From NCBI GenBank assembly GCA_002863045.1, contig PKDH01000066.1, positions 1 to 60,760 of the forward strand: DNA of 60,760 bases, in the 5' to 3' direction. Positions 27,761 through 35,926 of this stretch are shown piece by piece. The stretch's first letter is position 1; every line of letters begins with the position of its first letter. A program made the position numbers and the translations under genes. The DNA is from Legionella sp. GTDB taxonomy: Bacteria > Pseudomonadota > Gammaproteobacteria > Legionellales > Legionellaceae. The notes beneath the pieces were generated by a model. The model saw only the letters and a program-made list of their open reading frames with translations. It was not told the origin of the DNA and did not search any database.

Positions 27761-29794
27761 TTATGGTCTTTGTGAATTTATTTCCTGATAAATCGCTGCG
27801 ATTTTTGTTTTAATTTCACTTTTAGCGCCAATTGACATACGATCCCTGCCATGCGGTAAATGATAATTTTTTTTGCCAATTTGAACACGCGAACCGGATG
27901 TTTTGCCTTTACAAGAAAGCACAATGCCAGCCGAATCACCCATTAATATCTGATAGGCTTTTTGCGCTTCGATAAGATCTTGTAAAGTTAATTCCCTAAC
28001 ATTTTTACTGTTAAGTGTCTTTAGTTTTTCAAGCGCTCTTTTTCTTTTTATATCACGCTGATTAGCTTCGTTCTTAGGAGGTTGAAATAATTTACATTTG
28101 TTATTATTTACTTTAGGTTTGTCTTTTGGTGTGACTTCTATGGATTGATTCTTATCATCAACGGTTGTTTTTTCTTGAGCAATACTTTCTGTACTATCAT
28201 TTGGCACTGTCTCGCCACTATTAAAAGATGGCATTTTTTCATGATGAATAAATTTTGCGTTAAAAAGTTTTATCTCACCTAGTTTTTCGATACCCCATTC
28301 AATCATTTTAACGTTTGTTAGGTATTGCAACTTGGCGATGGAGGTAAACATGATTAATAGTTCAATTGGAACCGGTAACAGCTCAGTCTCAAAATTAGGC
28401 TGCTTAATTATTTTTCTTAACGCCTTTAAATCTTCTATGCTTCCTGCTTGATTCACTACAATTAATTCAAATAGGCTCATAATTGATGCTGTACATCCTT
28501 GAGAGGCTGCACACAAATACAAGTTAATTGGCTCTTCTGTACTTTTATTTTGCAATATAAGAATAGTGGCTAAATTATACTGACACACGATATTACTATT
28601 ATCCATCTCATACGCTTGCCTATAAAGATTTTCTGCTTTTGCATATTCTTCTTGCTGTTCTAGTAGAATGGCCATCTCGCTGATTAGTACAATAGAGCTT
28701 CCGAGGGGAAATTCACCATTATTTAACCGCCAAGTAAGTTTAATAATTTCGCTAAAGTTCAATAAATCTCTTGATGATTTTAGGTGATGTGTTTGATTTA
28801 ATTTATCTAGGGCATAGCATAAAAAAGAAGCTCTATATTTATTATTATCAATTACTTTTTCAAAGTTGGCGGCATGCGCGATGATATTCTGCCCAACAGT
28901 ATTGAAATCATTTGCAGAACCATAAGCTTCATACCAATCAAACCATCGCCTACCTTCTTCAAGCCTGCATTCGTCTGAAATCATATCAGAATATTGCATT
29001 GTCCCATCAAAAATATAAGCCCGAATTACAAATTGCACGCCGCGTGCTTCACCATATACAGCAGCTTTGGTTAACCATTGCAGCATAAACCTATCATTTT
29101 TTTGTTTTTTGTAATAGTCGATAAGGGTGTTGATGCTTCCTGAACCTTCTGCTAATAAACTAAGCTCATGTTTTAGTTTTAATTGACCTTCTAAGGTTGA
29201 TGCTTGTCGATTACTATCACCGAGGAACTGAGCATATTCATGCATTGCATAAATATTAGGATAAAAAGCTGATTTTTCGTACGCGATAATAATTTTTTGT
29301 GTTAATTGATTATTTTTAGTTTGATTTTGTATATGCTGCCAAATTTTTGCTGCCAGAACACCACGTAATGGACTATTAGACCCCATCAGCAACGCTATCT
29401 TTTTTTCAAGCTTTAGAAGTTTTTTTTCTAAATTTTCTTGATTAACCGCATTTTTTTCCTTTTGCTCAATAAGCTTGTCGACTTGTTCATATAAACCTAG
29501 AAAAGTTTGGTAATCACTTACCCAAATTTGGGCTTTAGATAAATGACATGGTACAGTTGCCAAATTAGGCAATAACGATTTGTCAAGGTATTCTGGAAAT
29601 TTATCAGCAAGATAGTAAAGAAAAAACGGCGCGATTGTATGACCATGCTCCATTGCTTTATTAAAGTGAGCGATTACTTTATTAATGGCATAAAAAGGTA
29701 GATTCATAGCACCAGCAGTTTGCCCGGTTTCAAAAGCAATCAACAAGTTTAAGCCTTGATAAAAATCATTGAAAATCTTTTCTTTAGGATACAT
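27761..29794 (-). CDS. TPR/Sel1-like repeat protein with HicA-like C-terminus
   Basis: A 677-residue protein not recognised as a whole. Most of it is helical repeats of TPR or Sel1 type, for example FMLQWLTKAAVYGEARGVQF near residue 235 and EEYAKAENLYRQAYEMDNSN near 395. A Lys-rich hinge (about 555-590) follows. The last ~90 residues look like a HicA-type toxin domain: ELTLQDLIEAQKAYQIL, then KGKTSGSRVQI at 629-639, then YHLPHGRD at 644-651, and a closing helix. HicA proteins are small mRNA interferases; this assignment rests on motif resemblance alone. No HicB-like gene is adjacent. No signal peptide or ribosome-binding site is obvious. Confidence 0.5.
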   Translation of the reverse strand: MYPKEKIFNDFYQGLNLLIAFETGQTAGAMNLPFYAINKVIAHFNKAMEHGHTIAPFFLYYLADKFPEYLDKSLLPNLATVPCHLSKAQIWVSDYQTFLGLYEQVDKLIEQKEKNAVNQENLEKKLLKLEKKIALLMGSNSPLRGVLAAKIWQHIQNQTKNNQLTQKIIIAYEKSAFYPNIYAMHEYAQFLGDSNRQASTLEGQLKLKHELSLLAEGSGSINTLIDYYKKQKNDRFMLQWLTKAAVYGEARGVQFVIRAYIFDGTMQYSDMISDECRLEEGRRWFDWYEAYGSANDFNTVGQNIIAHAANFEKVIDNNKYRASFLCYALDKLNQTHHLKSSRDLLNFSEIIKLTWRLNNGEFPLGSSIVLISEMAILLEQQEEYAKAENLYRQAYEMDNSNIVCQYNLATILILQNKSTEEPINLYLCAASQGCTASIMSLFELIVVNQAGSIEDLKALRKIIKQPNFETELLPVPIELLIMFTSIAKLQYLTNVKMIEWGIEKLGEIKLFNAKFIHHEKMPSFNSGETVPNDSTESIAQEKTTVDDKNQSIEVTPKDKPKVNNNKCKLFQPPKNEANQRDIKRKRALEKLKTLNSKNVRELTLQDLIEAQKAYQILMGDSAGIVLSCKGKTSGSRVQIGKKNYHLPHGRDRMSIGAKSEIKTKIAAIYQEINSQRP

Positions 29795-29903
29795 AACAAT
29801 TCATGTAATAAATAAAACGTGCACCTAGTGTAATTCAGTTATATTAAGGCATTCTTAAATATAAGTTATATTACATAGTATTTTTCATAAAAATTTGCAG
29901 ACT

Positions 29904-29946
29904 TATTTTATTAAGATAATTAATACCTGGTATCTTAAATAAAATA
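29904..29946. repeat. Large AT-rich inverted repeat in exporter-TPR gene gap
   Basis: TATTTTATTAAGATA at 29904-29918 pairs with TATCTTAAATAAAATA at 29931-29946, with one bulged base and a 12-nt loop. It lies in the 247-bp gap (29795-30041) downstream of the exporter operon and upstream of the TPR-protein gene. The rest of that gap is very AT-rich and has no ORF that I can support. The stem contains almost no G/C, so it may be a regulatory binding site or a weak transcript end rather than a strong terminator. Confidence 0.6.
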
Positions 29947-30041
29947 CTTTTTACAAATAAATTTTGACGTTGATTTGCTTACGTAAGAAATATTATTGAT
30001 TGAACATTTTGTATTGTACTCATCTATCTATCTTAGTATGC

Positions 30042-32114
30042 CTATATTTTTGAGGTATCTTGGCAAGTTTGATGCTGTGCTAACGTAAAAAAAGCACCTT
30101 TTTGAGCTAAAAGTTGATCATAGCGGCCTTCTTCAATGATTTTACCTTCTTCCATCATTAAAATTGTATCTGCCCATTGGATGGTTTCTAGGCGATGAGC
30201 GATGATTATTTTAGTAGCGGGTACTTGTTGTAAAAATTTAATAACCGCTTTTTGTGAGGTTGCATCAAGCGCGCTGGTGGCTTCATCTAGAAATAAAAAT
30301 TTAGGTTTACGAATCAAGGCGCGCGCTAATAAAATAAGCTGTTTTTGACCACCTGAGACCAATACTTGTGCACCCATACACCGTGTATGTAATCCCATTG
30401 GTAATTCACTCAACCAATCGGTCATATGAAGTTCAGCGCACAAAGCTTCAATGGTGGCAAGCTCAAAATCATCGCCTAAACTGATATTATCAAAAATGCT
30501 GCCATCTATGAGCATCGAGTTTTGAAGAATCACGCCACAATGCATGCGATACCACTGCAAATTTAGATTTTCCAACGCTATATTATCGATAAAAATTGTT
30601 TGGGTGGGCGGCTCGACTAAACCCACTAAACTGCGTAGTAACGTCGTTTTGCCACTGCCTGATAAGCCGACCAGCGCCGTGGTTGAACCTGGGCTTATAT
30701 TTAAATGAATACCTGCAAGAATGGGATGGTCATCGATATCAATGGTAAGCCTATTAAGCGTTAACATGCCGCGAAAATGCTGAGGTCGAATTCCAGTAGC
30801 CTGCTCTAGATGAGTGTTATCCGTAATAATTTTAGCGCGCTTTAAAATGGTTAAAGCTAATAATAACGTTAATATATTACCAATAAAGCTCATAATCTCA
30901 CCCATGATGATACCATAGGTGACAGTAAAGCCAATAAAGTCGCTTAATGACATAAAAGTCATGTTGATTAAAAACACGCCGTAAAAACTAAACGAAATCA
31001 ACGCCAACATACTCTGCATAAAAAGAGTCAATGTATTAATGTGTTTGGCTGAGCCAACATCAAATTTCTTTTTTTCTATCAAATGTATGAACCACTTTGC
31101 TACCACTGCTTGCTGCGCATGGGCGAGCTTTATTTTGTCAATGCCTTTAATAATTTCCAGGGTAAATTGCGCTAATTTAATACGCGCTTGTTGTGCTTTC
31201 TCAAGATAATGGTGAATGATTTTGTAAAAAAAATAAGCAACAACCAACATCAGTGTAAGCAGTAATAAGGTCAGAAAAGCTAGAGTTGTTGAATAATAAA
31301 AAAGCAGCGTAAACAAAGTTAGCGTAAAAATTAAGGTAAAGAAATGACTTATCAACGATAAATCGACCGTATCACGAACCTCATCCATGGATTGTGCCGC
31401 AATGACCATGTTCATAATCGAATATCGGGAAAAATAATACGGATGAAAACGCAATAACTTGTTCCATAATCGCGCCTGCGCTTGCTCCCCTCTTTTCAAT
31501 ACGATTTGTAAAAGAAAAAATTTTTTAATAAGTTCAAACCCACCAGATAAGAGAACGATGACGAATAATAACCCTGTAATTTGTACCCAAAGCTGCACAT
31601 CATGAAAAGGAATAACCGTGTTGAGCATCGCGGTAAAAGATATGGGGGTTATGGCCGCAAAGATGGTTAACATCAAACTTACAACGACAATATGCTGCCA
31701 ATCCCATTTGGTATCTTCTAAGAAAAAGCGCAGTAAATCAGTTAATGAACTCAATGAGCTATCTGGATAAAACTGTAAAGCACACTGAATATCATGAGCA
31801 TTTGAAAAAGCAATCAGCTCATCGTTTTCGGTTAATAACCAATTTTGATTTTGTTTTTGTATCAATAAAACAAAACCATGCTTACGACTTAAAACCAATA
31901 AGGGTACTGGAATGGTTGTGGTGGTATCATCCTTTAATTTAACCGGACGTACCCGAATTTTTTCAGCACGAGCATTTGTTTTAAGGTTGGCTAAAAAATC
32001 TTGCGGCGATAAGTTATGACAAAGATGCAAAAGTTGTTTAGCTGTTAAACCCATTTTGACGTACTTATCTAAGCGCATAAGCTGTTGTTTAAATTGATGT
32101 TGAAAAGGCGTCAT
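30042..32114 (-). CDS. ABC exporter without C39 peptidase (second transporter of peptide locus)
   Basis: A 690-residue fused membrane/ATPase exporter. The first ~125 residues form a soluble domain lacking the C39 catalytic residues (IPVPLLVLSRKHGFVLLIQ, then NWLLTENDELIAF). Six hydrophobic segments (about 138-430) precede an ATPase domain with Walker A GLSGSGKTTL near 484, signature VSGGQKQLI near 587, and FLFLDEATSALD. An N-terminal non-catalytic domain plus a partner C39 exporter is the plan of the NHLM_micro_ABC2 class. The start codon overlaps the C39 exporter stop (ATGA), so both subunits are probably made together, perhaps as a heterodimer or successive exporters. Confidence 0.8.
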   Translation of the reverse strand: MTPFQHQFKQQLMRLDKYVKMGLTAKQLLHLCHNLSPQDFLANLKTNARAEKIRVRPVKLKDDTTTTIPVPLLVLSRKHGFVLLIQKQNQNWLLTENDELIAFSNAHDIQCALQFYPDSSLSSLTDLLRFFLEDTKWDWQHIVVVSLMLTIFAAITPISFTAMLNTVIPFHDVQLWVQITGLLFVIVLLSGGFELIKKFFLLQIVLKRGEQAQARLWNKLLRFHPYYFSRYSIMNMVIAAQSMDEVRDTVDLSLISHFFTLIFTLTLFTLLFYYSTTLAFLTLLLLTLMLVVAYFFYKIIHHYLEKAQQARIKLAQFTLEIIKGIDKIKLAHAQQAVVAKWFIHLIEKKKFDVGSAKHINTLTLFMQSMLALISFSFYGVFLINMTFMSLSDFIGFTVTYGIIMGEIMSFIGNILTLLLALTILKRAKIITDNTHLEQATGIRPQHFRGMLTLNRLTIDIDDHPILAGIHLNISPGSTTALVGLSGSGKTTLLRSLVGLVEPPTQTIFIDNIALENLNLQWYRMHCGVILQNSMLIDGSIFDNISLGDDFELATIEALCAELHMTDWLSELPMGLHTRCMGAQVLVSGGQKQLILLARALIRKPKFLFLDEATSALDATSQKAVIKFLQQVPATKIIIAHRLETIQWADTILMMEEGKIIEEGRYDQLLAQKGAFFTLAQHQTCQDTSKI

Positions 32115-34285
32115 GGGTGTTTCCTCACAAACTGAGCATACCTACCATTTTTCATCATCAATTCATGATGATGACCTTGCTCGACAATAACGCCCTTATC
32201 GATAACGATGATGGTATCAGCATAACGTTGCGCCCCTAGCCGATGAGCGACACTTATCACACCACAAGATAGTTTTTTAATATTGGCAATAACTTGTGTT
32301 TCAATGATGGAGTCAAGAGCACTTGTTGCCTCATCTAGAATTAAAAAGGTAGGATTTTGCACCAAGGCACGCGCAATTTCTAAGCGCTGCTTTTCACCAC
32401 CACTAAAGTTAGCACCTTCACTTTCAATATAAGCATCCAACCCACCGCGCTTGGCTAACACACGCTCTATACACGCAGCCTCACATGCTTTTAATAAATG
32501 CTCATCGTCAATCTCGTGATTCCATAAAGTTAAATTATCCCGCACGGTTCCAGCAAATAACACAATGGTTTGGCTCACAGTCGCTATCTTGGTGTTTATT
32601 AATTCAGCAGAAAGACTTGTTAAGGGAAATGGTCCTAATTTTATTGAGCCTGACCACGGCTCATAGAGACCGTTGATTAGATTAATTAAGCTTGATTTAC
32701 CGCAACCGGTGGCACCTATGATGACTGTGTGTTGTCCTTGGTGTAACGTCATATCAATATTGGTTAAGATAGGCGGGGCAAAATGCGCAAAACCAAATGA
32801 TACATTTTCAAGTGATAAACAATTCAAGCTTGACGCTGCTAAAGATTGAGCTGAAGTGTATGTTTTGTTAAGCGCTAAAGGATATTCTAAAATATCATCT
32901 TGACGAGCAAAATCTCCCTCAATTTGCTTTAGTTTTATCAATGTAGCATTTAATTGTTGCAACGGTCCATACAGATACCCAACCATCATATTAATCGCTA
33001 CCAATGCACCAATGGTTAGTTCATCATGCATGACCTGCCATGTGCCTAAACTCATAATACATACCGTATTAAGGCCAAAAAACCAGATGGGTGTGACCAT
33101 CGCCCATTGCATTTTACGGAATAAATTTTGCCTGGTATTAAGAACTTTGTGTTCTAACCCTGTTAACTTATTAAAAAAGTTATTTTCAAGCCCTTCGGTT
33201 TTAACCGTATCAATCATGCTTAATGTGCTGCATGCCTCTCCTATTAATTGACCACTTTGTTGTTGGTAACGCAGTGATTCACCTGATACTTTGCGTGCAT
33301 ACCAGCAAAGATTTATAAAAAGCGCGCCACTCAAAAGAAATGTGGTGACGCTTAATAAAGGTGACAACATAAAAATAATCAACCAAAAAAATAAAATGGC
33401 GATTAAGTTAAAAGCGGTTATAAGCGTTGTGGTTACTGAGGCTGAAATGCCATCGATACTTTCTAGGCGCGCACTTAAATCACCGGCTAAACGTTGGGCG
33501 AAAAAAACCGAGGGTAACTGCAGCATTTTTTCAAAAAAAATGGTGGTTTGCTCTACTGACATTTTGGACTGCAAATATAAAGCACCTCTCATTTGCAAAA
33601 ACACTAATCCAAGCTCACTAAAACTAACCAAGACAAAAATCCATAAAAAGGATACCAACCATTGATGCTGATGATTTAATAAAATAGAGTCGATAAAAAT
33701 TTTAGCCAAATTAGGCAACAAAAAATGCGGCACGATTAAACATACATGAATGATAACCAAGTAAAACATTACTTTTTTATAGGGTAGAAAACGTCGTATA
33801 AAGCCTGAAAAAAGCGTTGTTTTACGTGTATGTTTGACAAAATTTTTTGAAGGTTTAACCGTCATTATAATGCCGGTAAAGTGGGTGAGGAATGAGGCAT
33901 AATCCAGTTGATAACGTCCTAACGCCGGATCGTTAATATATAATTTTTGATCTTTAATACCCTCTAATATGACAAAATGATTTAAATCCCAATGAATAAT
34001 ATAAGGAAAGGTTTGTTCTTTTAAAATACTAAGATTTTTGGTAATTGTACCGTTTTCCTGCAAATCAGCGGTGTAGCCATTGCTTTCTAGCCCTAACATG
34101 CGAGCAGCTTTGATCATATGACTTAAATTAGTGCCATCGCGACTTACATCACACAGCTTGCGCAAATAAGAAGCTGAATAATAACTGCCATAATAGGCAA
34201 GAATAATTTGTAAACATACTGCCCCACACTCAGTAGCTTCCATCTGAATAAAAACTGGTGTTACCACATAATTTTTATGACTCAT
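32111..34285 (-). CDS. C39 peptidase-containing ABC exporter (bacteriocin type)
   Basis: A 724-residue exporter that cleaves double-glycine leaders while moving peptides across the inner membrane. The N-terminal C39 domain is intact: Q14 and Cys20 in QMEATECGAVCL, His103 in HWDLNHFV, and Asp119 in INDPALG. Six membrane segments (about 165-450) and an ATPase domain follow, with Walker A GATGCGKSSL, signature FSGGEKQRLE, and FLILDEATSALD. The N-terminal pattern with VSRDGTNLSHMIKAARMLGL resembles NHLM_micro_ABC1 proteins. It overlaps hlyD by 11 nt. The likely substrate is the double-glycine peptide encoded just upstream. Confidence 0.92.
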   Translation of the reverse strand: MSHKNYVVTPVFIQMEATECGAVCLQIILAYYGSYYSASYLRKLCDVSRDGTNLSHMIKAARMLGLESNGYTADLQENGTITKNLSILKEQTFPYIIHWDLNHFVILEGIKDQKLYINDPALGRYQLDYASFLTHFTGIIMTVKPSKNFVKHTRKTTLFSGFIRRFLPYKKVMFYLVIIHVCLIVPHFLLPNLAKIFIDSILLNHQHQWLVSFLWIFVLVSFSELGLVFLQMRGALYLQSKMSVEQTTIFFEKMLQLPSVFFAQRLAGDLSARLESIDGISASVTTTLITAFNLIAILFFWLIIFMLSPLLSVTTFLLSGALFINLCWYARKVSGESLRYQQQSGQLIGEACSTLSMIDTVKTEGLENNFFNKLTGLEHKVLNTRQNLFRKMQWAMVTPIWFFGLNTVCIMSLGTWQVMHDELTIGALVAINMMVGYLYGPLQQLNATLIKLKQIEGDFARQDDILEYPLALNKTYTSAQSLAASSLNCLSLENVSFGFAHFAPPILTNIDMTLHQGQHTVIIGATGCGKSSLINLINGLYEPWSGSIKLGPFPLTSLSAELINTKIATVSQTIVLFAGTVRDNLTLWNHEIDDEHLLKACEAACIERVLAKRGGLDAYIESEGANFSGGEKQRLEIARALVQNPTFLILDEATSALDSIIETQVIANIKKLSCGVISVAHRLGAQRYADTIIVIDKGVIVEQGHHHELMMKNGRYAQFVRKHP

Positions 34286-35534
34286 GGTATCCTAAGCCTT
34301 TTTTAAGCGCGGGAATAATAAGCTCAAAGGGCGTTTGTTTGGTCAAAATAAATTGGCCTTGACATAAACTGCCTGCACCAACTTTTACGTCATTTCCAGC
34401 GCTTGAAGTCCATTGCACATGATTTGCCGCTTGGCTGTTATGCAGCAGCCTTGCTCTGATAATGATGACACTGCGACTGTCACCTAATAATTTATCTGCT
34501 AAAGCACTGTTTTGTAGTAATCCTTCTAACTCTTTTTTGGAAGCCGGAAAGGGCTGCACATGCACCACACGGCCTATAATACTGCCATATTTTTCACTTT
34601 GATATCCTGCAGGATTAACCAGCACACGCATGTTTTGTTTAACACGCTGACCAGCATTTGCCGATAAAAAAAGTAGCGCATCATAATCATAAGTGTCTTT
34701 TAACGGCGAAATACTGACCAGGGCATCCCCTTTGACTGCTTGTAGGCCAATGGTTGAATTAATGCCTGTGATAATACCGGTAATAGGGCTTGTCACCTGG
34801 GTGGCTAAATGGTGTTCATATTCGGTTTGTTGAAGCTTAACCTCTTGGTCTAATATCTTTTTTTTAATTTCCAGCAAATGTTCATTCCATTGATGATTTA
34901 ATGTTAATAAATCGCCTTTTACAGCTAAAATTTTGGCATGATTTTCATTAAATGATTTGATTAAATCGTTGTATAACCTTTCTTGCTCTTCCATCATTAT
35001 CTGTGAAATAACACCTTTTGCTGCTAACTTTCTTCTGTTAATCATGGTGTTATCAAGCTTAGCAATATGCTCTTTTTGAAAAGCCATGATGGTCTTTAAA
35101 GTCGATAATTGACGTGTCGTATGGTCAGACTGTATGGCCATTTCTTTGCTTTTTTGCAGCTCTAACTTTTGTTGCTCTTCTTGCAAAAGCTTGAGTTGTT
35201 TTTTTTGTAACATCACTTTGTGGTGTAAATCAGGGCGTAACAACCGCACAATTAATTGACCTTTTGTAACGTTGTCTCCAAGACTCACTAAAAATTGCTT
35301 AATTTGTCCGTTATCTTGTGCTACCGCACTGTATATGGCTGAATTCCTACCGATGATGAGACCTGGCGCACTAAGGCGGGTAGAAATGGTTCCAAAAAAA
35401 AGAAAAAAAATCATTCCCAATAAAATAAGTATCATCAAAATAGATAAAAGTGGTAAAAATGGTGATTTTAAACGCAGAAGTGTCTGCCATTTTTCGGGTA
35501 AATAATGATGCTCGATGACTTGTTTTCTAAACAT
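34275..35534 (-). CDS. HlyD-family membrane fusion protein of the peptide exporter
   Basis: A 419-residue periplasmic adaptor. One transmembrane segment (about residues 29-50, ending FFLFFGTIS) is followed by a lipoyl/beta-barrel half (YSAVAQDNGQIKQFLVSLGDNVTKGQLI). A long coiled-coil hairpin runs from about 105 to 240, and the second barrel half from about 250. The FFGTIS...APGLIIGRNSAIYS region resembles the NHLM HlyD class. It links inner-membrane exporters to an outer-membrane channel; no TolC-like gene is in this locus, so a shared TolC is expected. It is the first transporter gene after the peptide gene. Confidence 0.88.
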   Translation of the reverse strand: MFRKQVIEHHYLPEKWQTLLRLKSPFLPLLSILMILILLGMIFFLFFGTISTRLSAPGLIIGRNSAIYSAVAQDNGQIKQFLVSLGDNVTKGQLIVRLLRPDLHHKVMLQKKQLKLLQEEQQKLELQKSKEMAIQSDHTTRQLSTLKTIMAFQKEHIAKLDNTMINRRKLAAKGVISQIMMEEQERLYNDLIKSFNENHAKILAVKGDLLTLNHQWNEHLLEIKKKILDQEVKLQQTEYEHHLATQVTSPITGIITGINSTIGLQAVKGDALVSISPLKDTYDYDALLFLSANAGQRVKQNMRVLVNPAGYQSEKYGSIIGRVVHVQPFPASKKELEGLLQNSALADKLLGDSRSVIIIRARLLHNSQAANHVQWTSSAGNDVKVGAGSLCQGQFILTKQTPFELIIPALKKGLGYHES

Positions 35535-35616
35535 CCTAGAACTCTTAGGTGATAGTTCATTGGGTAAACTTAAGTATAGAGCAATAAATTAGGATAGATT
35601 GTGTAGCAAATATAAT

Positions 35617-35640
35617 TAAAAAAACTCATCCTTGAGTCCT
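35617..35640 (-). terminator. Intrinsic terminator or attenuator between peptide gene and hlyD
   Basis: Read on the minus strand, ACTCA-AGGA-TGAGT forms a stem (core bases 35624-35637) that extends with G-T and A-T pairs, followed directly by seven T residues (35618-35624). It starts about 20 nt after the peptide stop codon and lies 80 nt before hlyD. Partial termination here would give many peptide transcripts per exporter transcript, a common plan in bacteriocin operons. The stem is short, so strength is uncertain. Confidence 0.65.
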
Positions 35641-35658
35641 TCTGTTTTCATAATTTTA

Positions 35659-35832
35659 TTAAGCGTTATATAAACGATAATAATAGGCTTTTTCTTCAGC
35701 CGCAGAGGTATTTACTGATGGTGTAACACTCACAGATGTTGGCGTTGGTCTTTGTGCATTACTTTGAAGTCTTTCCAACATCGATGCGCCACCACATACT
35801 TTTTCACACGCGCTATTGTTTATTTGTTTCAT
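35659..35832 (-). CDS. Putative microcin/bacteriocin precursor with double-glycine leader
   Basis: A 57-residue peptide. The ATG at 35832 is chosen because GGAG sits 7 nt upstream; the frame is open further up but lacks such a site. The first 15 residues, MKQINNSACEKVCGG, match the form of class II microcin leaders: same length as colicin V's leader, hydrophobic residue at position 4, Val at -4, Gly-Gly at -2/-1. The predicted 42-residue core starts ASMLERL, has a Pro/Thr/Ser/Val-rich middle, and ends with a Tyr-rich tail (YYYRLYNA). The core has no Cys, so no disulfide or lanthionine. The adjacent C39 exporter supports processing after GG. Activity as a toxin or a signal is inference. Confidence 0.75.
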   Translation of the reverse strand: MKQINNSACEKVCGGASMLERLQSNAQRPTPTSVSVTPSVNTSAAEEKAYYYRLYNA

Positions 35833-35862
35833 ATCTATCTCCAAAAATTTAAATCTGTATGT

Positions 35863-35881
35863 TAATTTTGGACCAAAATTA
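35863..35881. promoter_or_regulatory. Perfect 19-bp palindrome upstream of the peptide gene
   Basis: TAATTTTGG-A-CCAAAATTA is a perfect 9-bp inverted repeat about a single base, ending 31 nt upstream of the peptide start. A weak promoter-like pair (TTGTCC at 35901-35906 and TAATTT at 35876-35881, spacer 19) would place the palindrome over the -10 region. The size and symmetry suit a dimeric helix-turn-helix repressor; a 5' UTR hairpin is the alternative. No regulator gene lies beside it. Confidence 0.6.
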
Positions 35882-35926
35882 GGCATATAGCAATTTTATA
35901 GGACAAATAATAAGCGTATATGGTCT

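Noticed and set aside
35590..35652. 11-codon ORF over the hairpin after the peptide gene (minus strand)
   Set aside because: It is short, overlaps the terminator stem and T-run, and has no good ribosome-binding site; more likely chance than an attenuation leader peptide.
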